From: Lautropia sp.
GTDB taxonomy: Bacteria > Pseudomonadota > Gammaproteobacteria > Burkholderiales > Burkholderiaceae_E
Reading direction: 5' to 3'
DNA length: 64,000 nt
Assembly (NCBI GenBank): GCA_030530775.1
Contig: JAUMUG010000001.1
Coordinates: 570,098 to 634,097, forward strand
Notes under the pieces: model-generated
Told to the model about the DNA's origin: nothing
The model's database searches: none
The model's input: only the letters and a program-made list of their open reading frames with translations
Part shown: piece after piece, positions 45,043 through 54,715 of the stretch
How positions within the stretch are numbered: the first letter of the stretch is position 1
How the letters are laid out: each line of letters opens with the position of its first letter
Translations under genes and position numbers: made by a program

Positions 45043-46164
45043 TCAGCGCTTGTAGCGCTTGGGCACGAAGGGCAGTGGGCAGGGCTGTACGGGAATCAGT
45101 TTATCGCGGACCTTGGCCAGCAGGGTGCTGTCCTCCCCGGTCACGGTGGTCGGCAGCAGGGCCAGCATGATCGGTTTGCCCAAGGTGGGCGAGACCGTAC
45201 CGCTGGTGACTTCGCCGAGGACTTCACCTTGCTCGTCGACGATGGGGGCATGGGCGCGGATCGGTATATTGCTGTCCGAGATCAGACCGATCAGCCGGCG
45301 CGGGGCACCGTGGCCGATCTGTGAAAGCACGATGTCTGCGCCTGGGAAACCGGCGATCTTGTTGCCGTCGATGCGTCTGCTGCGGGCGATGGCAAAGCTC
45401 AGGCCGGCCTCGACCGGAGAGATGTCGGCATCGATGTCGTTGCCGTGCAGGGGTAGGCCGGCTTCCAGCCGTAGCGTGTCGCGGGCGCCCAGACCCACCG
45501 GGGTCACCCGTGGGTCGGTCAGCAGCTGACGCACCACCATTTCGGCCGCGGCACTCGGAATCGAGATTTCATAGCCGTCCTCGCCGGTGTAGCCCGAGCG
45601 GGTGGCAAAGCAGGGTACGCCCAGCAGTTCGAGCGAGTCCGATTCCATGAAGCAGGGCGATCCGGCCCTGGGATCGAGTCCGGTCAGCACGGCTTCCGCC
45701 GCGGGGCCTTGCAGTGCGATCAGGGCGGCATCGATCCAGCCGAATGTCAGTTGGGGGCAGCGTGTGATGAACAAGTGCAGGTCGTGATCGCGGTTGCCGG
45801 CATTGGCGATGATGCGCACTTCGCTGCCCAGGTTGATCACCATCAGATCGTCTTCGATACCGCCGTGCTCGTTCAGCAGCACCGTATAGCGCTGCCTGCC
45901 GACGGGCCAGTTGGCGAAATCGATGGGCAGGCAGGCCTCGAGCTGGGTCTGCAGGGTCTCGATGCGGCCATCCCGGGGCTGTACCAGCAGTTGACCCATG
46001 TGCGAGACATCGAACAGGCCGCAGGAGCGCCGGGTCGCCAGGTGTTCGGCCTTCAGACCACTGTACTGGATCGGCATGTCGTAGCCGGCAAAGCCGGCCA
46101 TCCGTGCCCCCAATTCCCGATGCAGGGCATCCAGAGGCACGTGTTTCAGGGGTTCTGCAGACAT
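45043..46164 (-). CDS. gcvT: Glycine cleavage T protein (aminomethyltransferase)
   Basis: A 373-residue enzyme that transfers the aminomethyl C1 unit from H protein to THF and releases ammonia. Features are the N-terminal PLDALHRELGARMAGFAGYDMPIQYSG, FDVSHMGQLLVQ, the folate-binding Asp in LNEHGGIEDDLMVIN, and SGYTGEDGYEISIP. GARDTLRLEAGLPLHGNDID is also diagnostic. A GAGGAG site 11 nt upstream supports the ATG at 46164. It is the last gene of the order gcvH-gcvP-gcvT, after a 163-nt gap that contains no gene. The usual order in many proteobacteria is gcvTHP. Confidence 0.95.
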   Translation of the reverse strand: MSAEPLKHVPLDALHRELGARMAGFAGYDMPIQYSGLKAEHLATRRSCGLFDVSHMGQLLVQPRDGRIETLQTQLEACLPIDFANWPVGRQRYTVLLNEHGGIEDDLMVINLGSEVRIIANAGNRDHDLHLFITRCPQLTFGWIDAALIALQGPAAEAVLTGLDPRAGSPCFMESDSLELLGVPCFATRSGYTGEDGYEISIPSAAAEMVVRQLLTDPRVTPVGLGARDTLRLEAGLPLHGNDIDADISPVEAGLSFAIARSRRIDGNKIAGFPGADIVLSQIGHGAPRRLIGLISDSNIPIRAHAPIVDEQGEVLGEVTSGTVSPTLGKPIMLALLPTTVTGEDSTLLAKVRDKLIPVQPCPLPFVPKRYKR

Positions 46165-46327
46165 GGGTCGAGTCTCCTCGCGGGGGGCCGCGCTCCGCCG
46201 GCCCGTGGGGCGGGCGAGGCGACGGCAGGGGGTAAACGGAATGACGATCGGATCGAGCCGATCCAATCGCTTCGGGCTCACTTCACGGCTGATCCGTCGA
46301 TGTTCATGACCGATCGGTACGTGGTGT

Positions 46328-49264
46328 TCACAGATAATCCGACAACGGTGGGCAGCTGCAGACCGGGTTGCGGTCGCCGGCGGTATTGTCCACCCGTTTG
46401 ACCGAAGGCCAGGCCTTGGCCACTCGCAGCCAGGGCAGCGGGTAGGCAGCCTGTTCCCGGCTGTAGGGATGCGTCCACTCGCCGGCCAGCTCGGTGGCGG
46501 TGTGTGGTGCATTCTTCAGCGGGTTGTCGTCGGCGGGCAGGCGGCCGGCCTCGATGTCGGCGATCTCCTGCCGGATGGCGATCATGGCATCGCAGAAACG
46601 GTCCAGCTCGCCCCGGCTCTCAGATTCGGTGGGCTCGACCATCAACGTGTCGGGTACCGGGAAGGACAGGGTCGGTGCATGGAAGCCATAGTCCATCAGT
46701 CGCTTGGCGACGTCTTCGGCCGTTACGCCGTAGCGGTTCTTGAAGTGGCGCAGATCCAGAATGCACTCGTGGGCGACCCGACCGTTCTCGCCGGTGTAGA
46801 GCACTTCATAGTGACCTTTCAGTCGGCTGGCGATGTAGTTGGCGTTGAGAATGGCGACCGCAGTGGCGCGGCGGATACCGGCCGAGCCCATCATCCGGAT
46901 GTACATCCAAGAGATCGGGGTGATCAGCGCGCTGCCGAAGGCGGCGGCCGAGACGGTGCTGGGTTGGCGCACGTCGGCTGCCTGCCGGGTGTCGGCGCTG
47001 GGCGCGGCCGGCAGATAGGGCACCAGATGGGCGGCCACTGCGATCGGGCCCATGCCCGGACCTCCGCCGCCATGCGGGATGCAGAAGGTCTTGTGCAGAT
47101 TCAGATGGCAGACGTCGGCGCCGATGTCGCCGGGTTTGGTCAATCCGGCCTGGGCATTCATGTTGGCACCGTCCATATAAACCTGGCCGCCGGCGTCATG
47201 CACCTTGGTACAGATGTCTCGGATCGAGGCCTCGAATACACCATGGGTGGAGGGGTAGGTGATCATCAGTGCCGCCAGCCGGTCGCGATGGGTGGCGATC
47301 TTCTGGTCGAGGTCGGCCATGTCGACGTTGCCCAGGCTGTCGCAGGCGATCACCACGATCTTCAGGCCGATCAGTTGGGCCGAAGCGGGATTGGTGCCGT
47401 GGGCCGAGGCCGGGATCAAGCAGACATCACGCTCGCCCTGGCCTTGCGCCATCTGATATCGGCGGATGGCTTGCAGGCCGGCATATTCGCCCTGCGCACC
47501 CGAGTTGGGCTGGAAGGAGACGCCGGCAAAGCCGGTGATGTCGGCCAGCCAGGCACCCAGCTGGGCCAGCATGTCGCGGTAGCCGGTGGTCTGGCTGTCG
47601 GGGGCCAGCGGGTGGATGGCGGCAAACTCTGGCCAGCCGATCGGCGCCATTTCGGCCGCCGCGTTCAGCTTCATGGTGCACGAGCCGAGCGGAATCATCG
47701 AGTGCACCAGCGAAATGTCGCGATTCTCCAGCCGCTTCAAATAGCGGACGAATTCGGTCTCGCTGCGGTAGCGGTGAAAGACTTCGTGGCTCAGAACCGA
47801 ATCCTCGCGCCGCAGGCTCGCAGGCAGCGGCAGATCGTCGCCTCCGGTGGGTAGTGTGCCGGCCAGCCGGTTCAGCGTGTCCAGGTCGGTCGGTCGGCCC
47901 GTGATGACCTGGTACAGATCGGCCACATCCTGCAGGCCGACCGTTTCGTCCAGTGCCACCAGCAGACGTTTGTCGTCGAGACGGCGCAGGTTGATGCGAT
48001 GATCTCCGGCACGGGCCACCGCCCGATCGGCAGCACCGGTATCCGGGAAGGGGTAGACGAGCGTGTCGAACCAGTTTGGATGTTGCGGTGCCGGACCATC
48101 GGCGGTCTGCACGCTGGCCGCCAGCAGCCGGGCCATGCCATGTGTGCGCAGGGCGATCTGCTTCAGGCCTTCGGGGCCGTGATAGACCGCGTAGAAGGCC
48201 GACATGTTGGCCAGCAGGGCCTGCGCAGTACAGATGTTGCTGGTGGCCTTGTCGCGGCGGATGTGCTGCTCACGGGTCTGTAGCGCCATCCGGTACGCGG
48301 TCTGGCCGGCGGCATCCTTGCTGACACCGATCAGCCGCCCCGGCATCATCCGGATCAGCTTGTGACGGGTGGCCATGAAGCCGGCATGTGGGCCGCCGAA
48401 ACCGAGCGGAATGCCGAAGCGCTGGGCCGAACCGATGACCACATCGGCTCCCTGGGAGCCCGGCGATTTCAGCAGCAGCGCGGCCAGCAGGTCGGTGCCG
48501 ACGCAGACTTTGACACCGCTGGCCTGCAGCCCGGCAATGGTTTCGGTGTAATCATGCAGACGCCCTTCGGTATCGGGGCTTTGCAGATGAGCGCCGTAGA
48601 TGGTGCTGGCATCCAGCGCATCCAGCGAGCCGACCTTCACTTCGATGCCCTGCCAGTACGCGCGGGTACGGATGACCTCGATCACCTGGGGGTGCGTGCC
48701 GGCTTCGACGAAGTAGGCGCCGGCCTTGCCGGGGTTGGCGCGGCGCAGCATCGTCATCGCCTCGGCCGCGGCAGTGGCCTCGTCCAGCAGTGAGGCATTG
48801 GCCACTTCCAGTCCGCTCAGGTCGATGATCATCTGCTGGAAGACCATCAGCGCTTCGAGCCGTCCCTGCGAGATTTCAGCCTGATAGGGGGTGTAGGCGG
48901 TGTACCAGCCGGGGTTTTCCAGGACGTTGCGGCGGATCGGTTCGGGCGTCAGCGTATTGTGATACCCGCAGCCCAGATAGCTGCGCCAGACCTGATTGCG
49001 GTGGGCCAGCGTCCGCAGCTCCGCCAGGGCCGCGGCTTCGGTACGGCCGGCGCCAATCGACAGGGTCGGCGTCTGTCCAGGATCCAGCAGGATATTGGCC
49101 GGGACGGTTTCCTGGACGAGTGCGTCCAGCGAGCTGCAGCCGATCTGCGCCAGCATGGCGGCTTCCTCGGAGGCCGAGGCGGGGCCGATGTGACGCTGCA
49201 GAAATTCGTGCTGATCCTGTCCGAGCAGGTCGGCCAGCGTGGCCGAGAGAGTCCGATCCGCCAT
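46328..49264 (-). CDS. gcvP: Glycine dehydrogenase (decarboxylating), P protein
   Basis: A 978-residue PLP enzyme that decarboxylates glycine and loads the aminomethyl group on H-protein lipoate. It has the fused two-lobe form; the PLP lysine is in HLNLHKTFCIPHGGGGPGMGP. The N-lobe shows FLQRHIGPASASEEAAML and YTPYQAEISQGRLEALMVFQ, and the C-lobe MIPLGSCTMKLNAAAEM and PASAHGTNPASAQ. Length matches E. coli GcvP (957). The start at 49264 lies 7 nt after the gcvH stop, and its AAGGA site is within the gcvH end. The upstream in-frame extension overlaps gcvH and is not family-like. Confidence 0.96.
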   Translation of the reverse strand: MADRTLSATLADLLGQDQHEFLQRHIGPASASEEAAMLAQIGCSSLDALVQETVPANILLDPGQTPTLSIGAGRTEAAALAELRTLAHRNQVWRSYLGCGYHNTLTPEPIRRNVLENPGWYTAYTPYQAEISQGRLEALMVFQQMIIDLSGLEVANASLLDEATAAAEAMTMLRRANPGKAGAYFVEAGTHPQVIEVIRTRAYWQGIEVKVGSLDALDASTIYGAHLQSPDTEGRLHDYTETIAGLQASGVKVCVGTDLLAALLLKSPGSQGADVVIGSAQRFGIPLGFGGPHAGFMATRHKLIRMMPGRLIGVSKDAAGQTAYRMALQTREQHIRRDKATSNICTAQALLANMSAFYAVYHGPEGLKQIALRTHGMARLLAASVQTADGPAPQHPNWFDTLVYPFPDTGAADRAVARAGDHRINLRRLDDKRLLVALDETVGLQDVADLYQVITGRPTDLDTLNRLAGTLPTGGDDLPLPASLRREDSVLSHEVFHRYRSETEFVRYLKRLENRDISLVHSMIPLGSCTMKLNAAAEMAPIGWPEFAAIHPLAPDSQTTGYRDMLAQLGAWLADITGFAGVSFQPNSGAQGEYAGLQAIRRYQMAQGQGERDVCLIPASAHGTNPASAQLIGLKIVVIACDSLGNVDMADLDQKIATHRDRLAALMITYPSTHGVFEASIRDICTKVHDAGGQVYMDGANMNAQAGLTKPGDIGADVCHLNLHKTFCIPHGGGGPGMGPIAVAAHLVPYLPAAPSADTRQAADVRQPSTVSAAAFGSALITPISWMYIRMMGSAGIRRATAVAILNANYIASRLKGHYEVLYTGENGRVAHECILDLRHFKNRYGVTAEDVAKRLMDYGFHAPTLSFPVPDTLMVEPTESESRGELDRFCDAMIAIRQEIADIEAGRLPADDNPLKNAPHTATELAGEWTHPYSREQAAYPLPWLRVAKAWPSVKRVDNTAGDRNPVCSCPPLSDYL

Positions 49265-49271
49265 GTCGTCG

Positions 49272-49655
49272 TCAGTCCTTGATTGCCTGTTGATAGTCGT
49301 CGGCCGACAGCAGCTGGTCGAAGTCCGCCGGGTTGGCCGGCTTGATGCGGAACAGCCAGCCACCTTCGAAAGGCTGCTCATTGACCAGTTCGGGGGTGTC
49401 CGTCAGAGTCTCGTTGTTGGCGATGATCTCTCCATCCATCGGCGCATAGACGTCCGAGGCGGCCTTGGTGGACTCGACCACACAGCAGGCTTCCTGTGCC
49501 GTGACCCGGCGGCCCACTTCGGGCAGTTCGACATAGACCAGATCACCCAGTTCGGCCTGAGCATGGTCGGTGATTCCGACGGTCAGGGTGCCATCTTCTT
49601 CGCGGCGCAACCATTCGTGAAATTCGGTGTACTTGAGATTGCTGGGAACAGACAC
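49272..49655 (-). CDS. gcvH: Glycine cleavage H protein
   Basis: A 127-residue lipoyl carrier protein. The lipoylated residue is Lys64 in [14 protein letters not shown], the same number as in E. coli. The start needs care. An AGGAGG sequence directly touches an ATG at 49661, which leaves no spacing, whereas a GTG two codons later (49655) has the correct 6-nt spacing and gives [15 protein letters not shown], the family N-terminus. I therefore chose GTG. It is the first gene of gcvHPT, with a promoter-like sequence about 70 nt upstream. No glycine riboswitch motifs were found in its leader. Confidence 0.94.
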   Translation of the reverse strand: MSVPSNLKYTEFHEWLRREEDGTLTVGITDHAQAELGDLVYVELPEVGRRVTAQEACCVVESTKAASDVYAPMDGEIIANNETLTDTPELVNEQPFEGGWLFRIKPANPADFDQLLSADDYQQAIKD

Positions 49656-49721
49656 GTGCATCCTCCTGAGTTGAATGGAACTGAACTGAACATATCGAGC
49701 AGGTTAACAGCAGTGGGCCGG

Positions 49722-49750
49722 TTTTAGAACTGCTCGAGGTCAAATGTCAA
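49722..49750 (-). promoter_or_regulatory. Candidate sigma-70 promoter of gcvHPT
   Basis: On the minus strand a perfect -35 TTGACA (49745-49750) and a weak -10 CTAAAA (49722-49727) are separated by 17 bp. They would give a leader of about 60 nt. An 8-bp inverted repeat (TCGAGCAG/CTGCTCGA, 27 nt apart) at about 49695-49737 overlaps the -10 and leader. Confidence 0.5.
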
Positions 49751-50146
49751 CCCAAAGTACGAATGTTTCGATGCGTCGGGTGTTTTGTGAGGCGCGTGCC
49801 GCAAGGTCGCCTGGTCCTGCGGCGTGGCGCCGGACGGCCGGGGCCGATCAGTCCGTGACGGGGTATTCGACCCCTCCCCGGCACCTGCGGTGGCCTCATT
49901 GGCGGATTTGATGGCAGCTGCCGTACCCGGGTCAATCAAGTCGCTCCGAGGCTGCTATAGAATCATGGCGCTGTCGGCGATGAAGGTTCGGTTGCGGTTC
50001 CGGCTGATCTGGGCGAGCTCTGTCCACGGGCGGCCCAATGAAGGCCCGCGCAGCCCTCATGGCCCGGAAGAATCGAGAGGGGACTGCCGTCGCAAGGGCT
50101 GGCTGCCGTCAGTGTCCCGATCGTCACTCACGATGATGAGAAACGG
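49751..50146. other. Divergent intergenic region gcvH / glcD
   Basis: About 400 bp between the gcvH promoter and glcD. A -10-like TATAGAAT at 49956-49963 could drive glcDEF with a leader of about 180 nt. No -35 match is clear. I looked for glycine riboswitch cores and found none. Confidence 0.45.
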
Positions 50147-51706
50147 ATGACTGCGAAGCATGTCACGGAACCGCTGCCCCGCCTGCAGGAGGGGCCGCAG
50201 CCTTTTCAGAATACGGCGGAGACCATGCCGGCCGAGCGTTTGCAGCAACTGATCGCGGCCCTGCAGAAAATTCTGCCGGTCGGTTCGTTGCTGTATCGCG
50301 ATGAGGATTTGCGTCCTTATGAATGCGACGGCCTGACGGCCTATCGTCAGATGCCACCCGTGGTGGCGATGCCCGACACCGAAGCACAGGTGGTGGAAAT
50401 CATCAAGTTGTGCCGATCGCTGAACGTGCCCCTGGTGCCGCGCGGTGCCGGTACCGGGCTGACCGGTAGCGCCATGCCCCACGCGGGTGGACTGATGCTG
50501 TCGATGGTGCGCTTCAACAGAATCCTGGCGCTGGACGTGCATTCGCGCACGGCGCGGGTGCAGCCGGGGGTGCGCAATCTGGCCATTTCCGAGGCAGCTG
50601 CGCCACATGGCCTGTTCTATGCACCCGACCCGTCTTCGCAGCTCGCTTGCACCATCGGTGGCAACGTCAGCGAAAACTCCGGTGGGGTGCATTGCCTCAA
50701 ATACGGGCTGACGGTGCACAACGTGCTGTCCATCAGAGCCGTGACCATCGACGGTGAGTTCGTCACCTTCGGTGCGCCGATCGTGGCCGGTGGCGCTGCG
50801 CTGGACGTGCCGGGGCTGGATCTGCTCGGTGTCAGCATCGGCTCCGAGGGCATGCTGGCGGTGGTGACCGAAGTGGTGGTGAAGCTGCTGCCCACGCCGA
50901 AGGTGGCGCAGGTGATCATGGCCTCTTTCGATGATGTCGAGACCGCCGGCAACGCGGTGGCTGCAGTCATCGCGGCCGGGCTGATCCCGGCCGGTATGGA
51001 GATGATGGACCAACAGGCGGCACAGGCGGTCGAGCCGTTCGTGGAGGCCGGCTACGATTTGCAGGCCGCTGCCATCTTGTTGCTCGAGTCCGATGGCACG
51101 CAGGAAGAGGTGGCCGAAGAGATCGCCGATATGGAAGCCGTGCTGCGCAAGGCCGGCGCCACCCGGCTGCAGGTCTCCTCGTCAGAGGCCGAGCGGATGC
51201 GTTTCTGGTCGGGGCGCAAGAATGCCTTTCCGGCGGCGGGGCGCATCTCGGCCGACTATTACTGTATGGACGGCACCATTCCCAAGCGCATGCTGGGCCG
51301 GATGCTGCGGGCCATTGCCGAGATGGAACGTAAGTATGGGCTGCGCTGCATGAACGTTTTTCATGCCGGTGATGGCAATTTACACCCGTTGATCCTGTTC
51401 GACAGTGCCATCCCGGGTGAATGGGAGCGCGCCGAACTTTTCGGCGCCGAAATCCTGGAGCTCTGCGTCGAGCTGGGCGGCACCATAACCGGCGAGCACG
51501 GTGTGGGCATCGAAAAGATCAATTCGATGTGTGTGCAGTTCTCCGAAACCGAGCGGGCGGTCTTCTTTGCGGTCAAACGGGCTTTCGATCCGGCGGGGCT
51601 TTTGAATCCCGGCAAAGCGCTGCCGACCCTGCACCGCTGTGCCGAATACGGGCGCATGCATGTGCAGCATGGCCGTCTCAAGTTTCCTGAACTACCTCGT
51701 TTCTGA
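50147..51706 (+). CDS. glcD: Glycolate oxidase subunit GlcD
   Basis: A 519-residue FAD subunit that oxidises glycolate to glyoxylate in the GlcDEF membrane complex. The PP-loop half shows VPLVPRGAGTGLTGSAMPHAGG, GGNVSENSGGVHCLKYG, and LGVSIGSEGMLAVVTEVVVKL. The cap has VFHAGDGNLHPLILFD with conserved His and TGEHGVGIEKINSM. The length is close to E. coli GlcD (499). The adjacent glcE and glcF secure the assignment against D-lactate dehydrogenases. No glcC regulator, glcG or glcB is present next to it. The gene is divergent from gcvHPT. Confidence 0.94.
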   Translation: MTAKHVTEPLPRLQEGPQPFQNTAETMPAERLQQLIAALQKILPVGSLLYRDEDLRPYECDGLTAYRQMPPVVAMPDTEAQVVEIIKLCRSLNVPLVPRGAGTGLTGSAMPHAGGLMLSMVRFNRILALDVHSRTARVQPGVRNLAISEAAAPHGLFYAPDPSSQLACTIGGNVSENSGGVHCLKYGLTVHNVLSIRAVTIDGEFVTFGAPIVAGGAALDVPGLDLLGVSIGSEGMLAVVTEVVVKLLPTPKVAQVIMASFDDVETAGNAVAAVIAAGLIPAGMEMMDQQAAQAVEPFVEAGYDLQAAAILLLESDGTQEEVAEEIADMEAVLRKAGATRLQVSSSEAERMRFWSGRKNAFPAAGRISADYYCMDGTIPKRMLGRMLRAIAEMERKYGLRCMNVFHAGDGNLHPLILFDSAIPGEWERAELFGAEILELCVELGGTITGEHGVGIEKINSMCVQFSETERAVFFAVKRAFDPAGLLNPGKALPTLHRCAEYGRMHVQHGRLKFPELPRF

Positions 51707-51723
51707 GACAGGAGTCCGCTGAC

Positions 51724-52977
51724 ATGTCTTCTCAACAAGGAAACAGGGAGCCCCGCGCCCGGACGGGGAGTGTGCCGCCGGCCGACGACCTGCGGCTGCC
51801 TGGCGGGATAACGTCCGTGGGGGCCGATCCGGATGGTTCCGGAACACCCGCGGTCGATCTGTCGATGGATGAGGCGGCCGCGCACGAGATGCTGGCCAGG
51901 ATGCGCAACCAGCTGGGCCGCTCCTATCGTGCCGGCCGCCCGATTCGCCTGCGGGGCGGCGACACCCATCGTTTCTATGGCAATCCCTGGCCGGAACGAT
52001 GCGATGATGGGGTGATGCTCGACTGTCGGCTCTACCGTGGTGTGGTGCACTACGATCCTTCCGAGCTGGTGGTGACAGTGCGCTGTGGTACGCCGCTGGC
52101 GGAGTTGGAGGCGGTCCTGGCCCGGGAAGGGCAGTGTCTGCCGTTCGAGCCGCCGCATTTCGCCCCCGGGGGAACCGTGGGCGGTATGGTCGCCACCGGC
52201 CTTTCCGGGCCCCGCCGGCTGTCGATGGGTGCGGTGCGCGACTTCGTTCTGGGCACTGTGCTGGTGTCGCCGGGCGGCGAGGTGATGCGCTTCGGTGGCG
52301 AGGTGATGAAGAACGTGGCCGGCTATGACGTATCGCGTCTGCTGGTCGGCTCGATGGGTGTGCTGGGGATGATCGCGGAGGTGTCTCTGAAAGTGCTGCC
52401 ACAGCCCAAGGCCGATCAGACCCTGGTGCTGGACATGACCGAGGTCGAGGCCATCCGACGCTGCAACCAGTGGGGTGGGCTGCCCCTGCCGTTGGCAGCC
52501 ACGCTCTGGCACGAAGGGCGGCTGTGGGTGCGGCTGTGTGGCGCCGAGCAGGCGGTCGAATCGGCGGTCCGCCAACTGGGCGGCGAATTGCTCCCGGTCG
52601 ACGAGGCTGCGGCTCTGTGGTTGTCGATCCGCAATCAGCGGCATGCTCATTTCTGGCAACCGGGTCCGCTGTGGCGGTTGTCGGTGCCGGCCACGGTCGA
52701 GGTGCTGGGGCTGCCCGGCTCGGTGCTGACCGAATGGGGTGGCGCCTTGCGTTGGTATGTGCCGCCGGTGGAACGGATGCCTTCGGCCGACGTGGTGCGT
52801 GAAGCGGTCGAGCGGGTCGGTGGTACCGCGACGCTGTTCCGGGCCGACGAAGCGCATGCGGCCGTGGCCCGCTTTCATCCGCTCGCTCCGGCCAACCGGC
52901 AGATTCAGCAGCGACTGAAGCAAGTTTTCGATCCGGCCGGCCTGATCAATCCGGGTCGCCTCTACGATTGGCTCTGA
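51724..52977 (+). CDS. glcE: Glycolate oxidase subunit GlcE
   Basis: A 417-residue second FAD-domain subunit. After an unusually long, low-complexity N-terminal region (about 55 residues more than E. coli GlcE, 350), the core shows RPIRLRGGDTHRFYGNPW, YDPSELVVTVRCGTPLAELEAVL, PPHFAPGGTVGGMVATGLSGPRR and FGGEVMKNVAGYDVSRLLVG. The end FDPAGLINPGRLYDW is typical. An AGGAG site precedes the ATG, 17 nt after the glcD stop. It lies between glcD and glcF in the standard order. Confidence 0.93.
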   Translation: MSSQQGNREPRARTGSVPPADDLRLPGGITSVGADPDGSGTPAVDLSMDEAAAHEMLARMRNQLGRSYRAGRPIRLRGGDTHRFYGNPWPERCDDGVMLDCRLYRGVVHYDPSELVVTVRCGTPLAELEAVLAREGQCLPFEPPHFAPGGTVGGMVATGLSGPRRLSMGAVRDFVLGTVLVSPGGEVMRFGGEVMKNVAGYDVSRLLVGSMGVLGMIAEVSLKVLPQPKADQTLVLDMTEVEAIRRCNQWGGLPLPLAATLWHEGRLWVRLCGAEQAVESAVRQLGGELLPVDEAAALWLSIRNQRHAHFWQPGPLWRLSVPATVEVLGLPGSVLTEWGGALRWYVPPVERMPSADVVREAVERVGGTATLFRADEAHAAVARFHPLAPANRQIQQRLKQVFDPAGLINPGRLYDWL

Positions 52978-52992
52978 TTCCGCACAAAGAAC

Positions 52993-54222
52993 ATGGAAAC
53001 TCATCTCGCCGAACGCTTTCGCGATACGCCCGAAGGGATCGAAGCCGAAACGATCCTGCGCAAGTGTGTGCATTGCGGCTTCTGTACCGCCACCTGTCCG
53101 ACCTACCAGGTGATGGGGGACGAGAGGGATGGACCTCGGGGCCGGATCTATCTGATGAAGCAGGTGCTGGAGGGCAAACCCGCCACCCTGGCCACCCTGA
53201 CGCACCTGGATCGCTGCCTCACCTGCCGCAATTGTGAAAGTACCTGTCCGTCCGGGGTCAAGTACTCGCATCTGCTCGATATCGGTCGCAAGATCGTCGA
53301 GGATTCCGTCGAGCGGCCGTTGGCGCAGCGTGTCGCGCGCAAGGGTCTGGTCTGGTTGGTCGATCAGCGCACGCTGTTCGAGGGCCTGATGAAAACCGCC
53401 CGATCGATGCGGCCGGTGCTGCCCGCAGCCATCAAAGCCAAAGTGCCTGTCGCAAGAGAGGCGGGTGATTGGCCCACGACTGCGCATGCCGAAAAGGTGC
53501 TGATGCTCAACGGCTGTGTACAGGGCGCCATGCTACCTGGTGTGGACCGGGCGACTGCGCGTGTACTGGACCGGCTGGGCGTCGGTGTGATCATCGATCC
53601 CGCTTCGGGCTGTTGCGGTTCGCTCAAGTTTCACCTCAACGAGCAGGACCGGGCGCTGGCCGAAATGAAGCGCAATATCGATGTCTGGTGGCCCTATATC
53701 GAGAGCGGTCGGGTCCATGCCATCCTGATGAACGCTTCGGGTTGCGGGGCGATGCTCAAGGAATACGGCCATGTCCTGCGCAATGACCCGGTCTACGCAG
53801 AGCGGGCGGCGCGGGTTTCTGAAATCACGGTCGATGCCATCGAATGGCTGACCAAACGCCTGGGCGATCGCAAGCCGGCAGCGCCTCTGCGTACACAGAA
53901 ACTGGTGTTCCATCCGCCCTGTACGCTGCAGCATGCCCAGAAGATCCGGGGCGAAGTCGAAAAGCTGCTGACCACCTGGGGGGCCGAGCTGCTGCCCTTC
54001 AATGAACCTCATCTGTGCTGTGGTTCCGGCGGGGTCAACTCGGTGCTGGAACCAGCCATTGGCCGGCAGCTGCGGGCGCGCAAGCTGGGCCACCTGCAGG
54101 CCAACCGGCCCGAAGTGATCCTGTCGGCCAACGTCGGCTGCATCTCGCATCTGGCCGGGGGCACCGATACGCCCGTCATGCACTGGATCGAGTGGATCGA
54201 AACCCGGTTGGCAGCGGCCTAG
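52993..54222 (+). CDS. glcF: Glycolate oxidase iron-sulfur subunit GlcF
   Basis: A 409-residue subunit that passes electrons from the flavin subunits to the membrane quinone pool. Two ferredoxin-type 4Fe-4S motifs are CVHCGFCTATCPTYQ and CLTCRNCESTCPSG. Two cysteine-rich CCG domains follow, each ending in CCGSLKFHL and CCGSGGVNSVL. The length equals E. coli GlcF (407). It begins 15 nt after glcE and closes the operon. Downstream sequence has GC-rich palindromic stretches but no clear T-run. Confidence 0.95.
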   Translation: METHLAERFRDTPEGIEAETILRKCVHCGFCTATCPTYQVMGDERDGPRGRIYLMKQVLEGKPATLATLTHLDRCLTCRNCESTCPSGVKYSHLLDIGRKIVEDSVERPLAQRVARKGLVWLVDQRTLFEGLMKTARSMRPVLPAAIKAKVPVAREAGDWPTTAHAEKVLMLNGCVQGAMLPGVDRATARVLDRLGVGVIIDPASGCCGSLKFHLNEQDRALAEMKRNIDVWWPYIESGRVHAILMNASGCGAMLKEYGHVLRNDPVYAERAARVSEITVDAIEWLTKRLGDRKPAAPLRTQKLVFHPPCTLQHAQKIRGEVEKLLTTWGAELLPFNEPHLCCGSGGVNSVLEPAIGRQLRARKLGHLQANRPEVILSANVGCISHLAGGTDTPVMHWIEWIETRLAAA

Positions 54223-54337
54223 CCGGGGGGCCAGGCCCGGGGGACATGTACCGGGCATGGCATCATACAGCGGATGTCTCGGAAAGGCCGTCGGTCTGCC
54301 AATCGATCCCACCTTCTCCGTGCTCGTGCACGGTGGC

Positions 54338-54715
54338 TCAATAGATCGGCATCGGCTTGCGATCCTTCAGATAGATCAACCCCTTGATCATTCGGTACAG
54401 ATACCAGATGCAGGGAATGAACAGGATGAAGCTCAACACGCCGAAGGTGATCAGCACCGGCACACCCAGAATCACCAACCAGGCGATCGTCCACCAACAG
54501 GTGCGGATCATCCAGGTGAAATGGCTTTCGTACAGCGTGCCACGGGCCGAGGGACGCTGGATGTAATTGATGATCAGCGCGACCAGCGACAGGGTGCCCA
54601 CCGACAGAATCATGCCGGCGATGTGCAGACAATAGTCGAGCAGCGCGGTTTGGCGGAAACTGGCTTCGCGCTCGGAGTCGAGGGGGGTGATGTCTTCGTA
54701 GTAGGTGGGGCGCAT
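54338..54715 (-). CDS. Small membrane protein, DUF4870-like
   Basis: A 125-residue protein with three hydrophobic segments (HIAGMILSVGTLSLVALIINY, near-continuous WWTIAWLVILGVPVLITFGVL, and FILFIPCIWYLYRMIKGL). The motif ESHFTWMIRTCWW between helices and the end RMIKGLIYLKDRKPMP resemble the DUF4870-type small membrane proteins common in betaproteobacteria. The ATG at 54715 gives a short charged N-terminus; the frame upstream is open to 54802 but Cys-rich and unlikely. Function unknown. It converges with glcF. Confidence 0.7.
   Translation of the reverse strand: MRPTYYEDITPLDSEREASFRQTALLDYCLHIAGMILSVGTLSLVALIINYIQRPSARGTLYESHFTWMIRTCWWTIAWLVILGVPVLITFGVLSFILFIPCIWYLYRMIKGLIYLKDRKPMPIY

Noticed and set aside
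49656..50146. Glycine riboswitch upstream of gcvHPT
   Set aside because: I searched both strands for the conserved CTCTCAGG and GCCGAAGG-type cores and found neither.
51361..53487. A 708-codon minus-strand open frame under glcD, glcE and glcF
   Set aside because: The plus-strand genes have cofactor motifs over the whole stretch; the antisense product has shadow composition and no motif.
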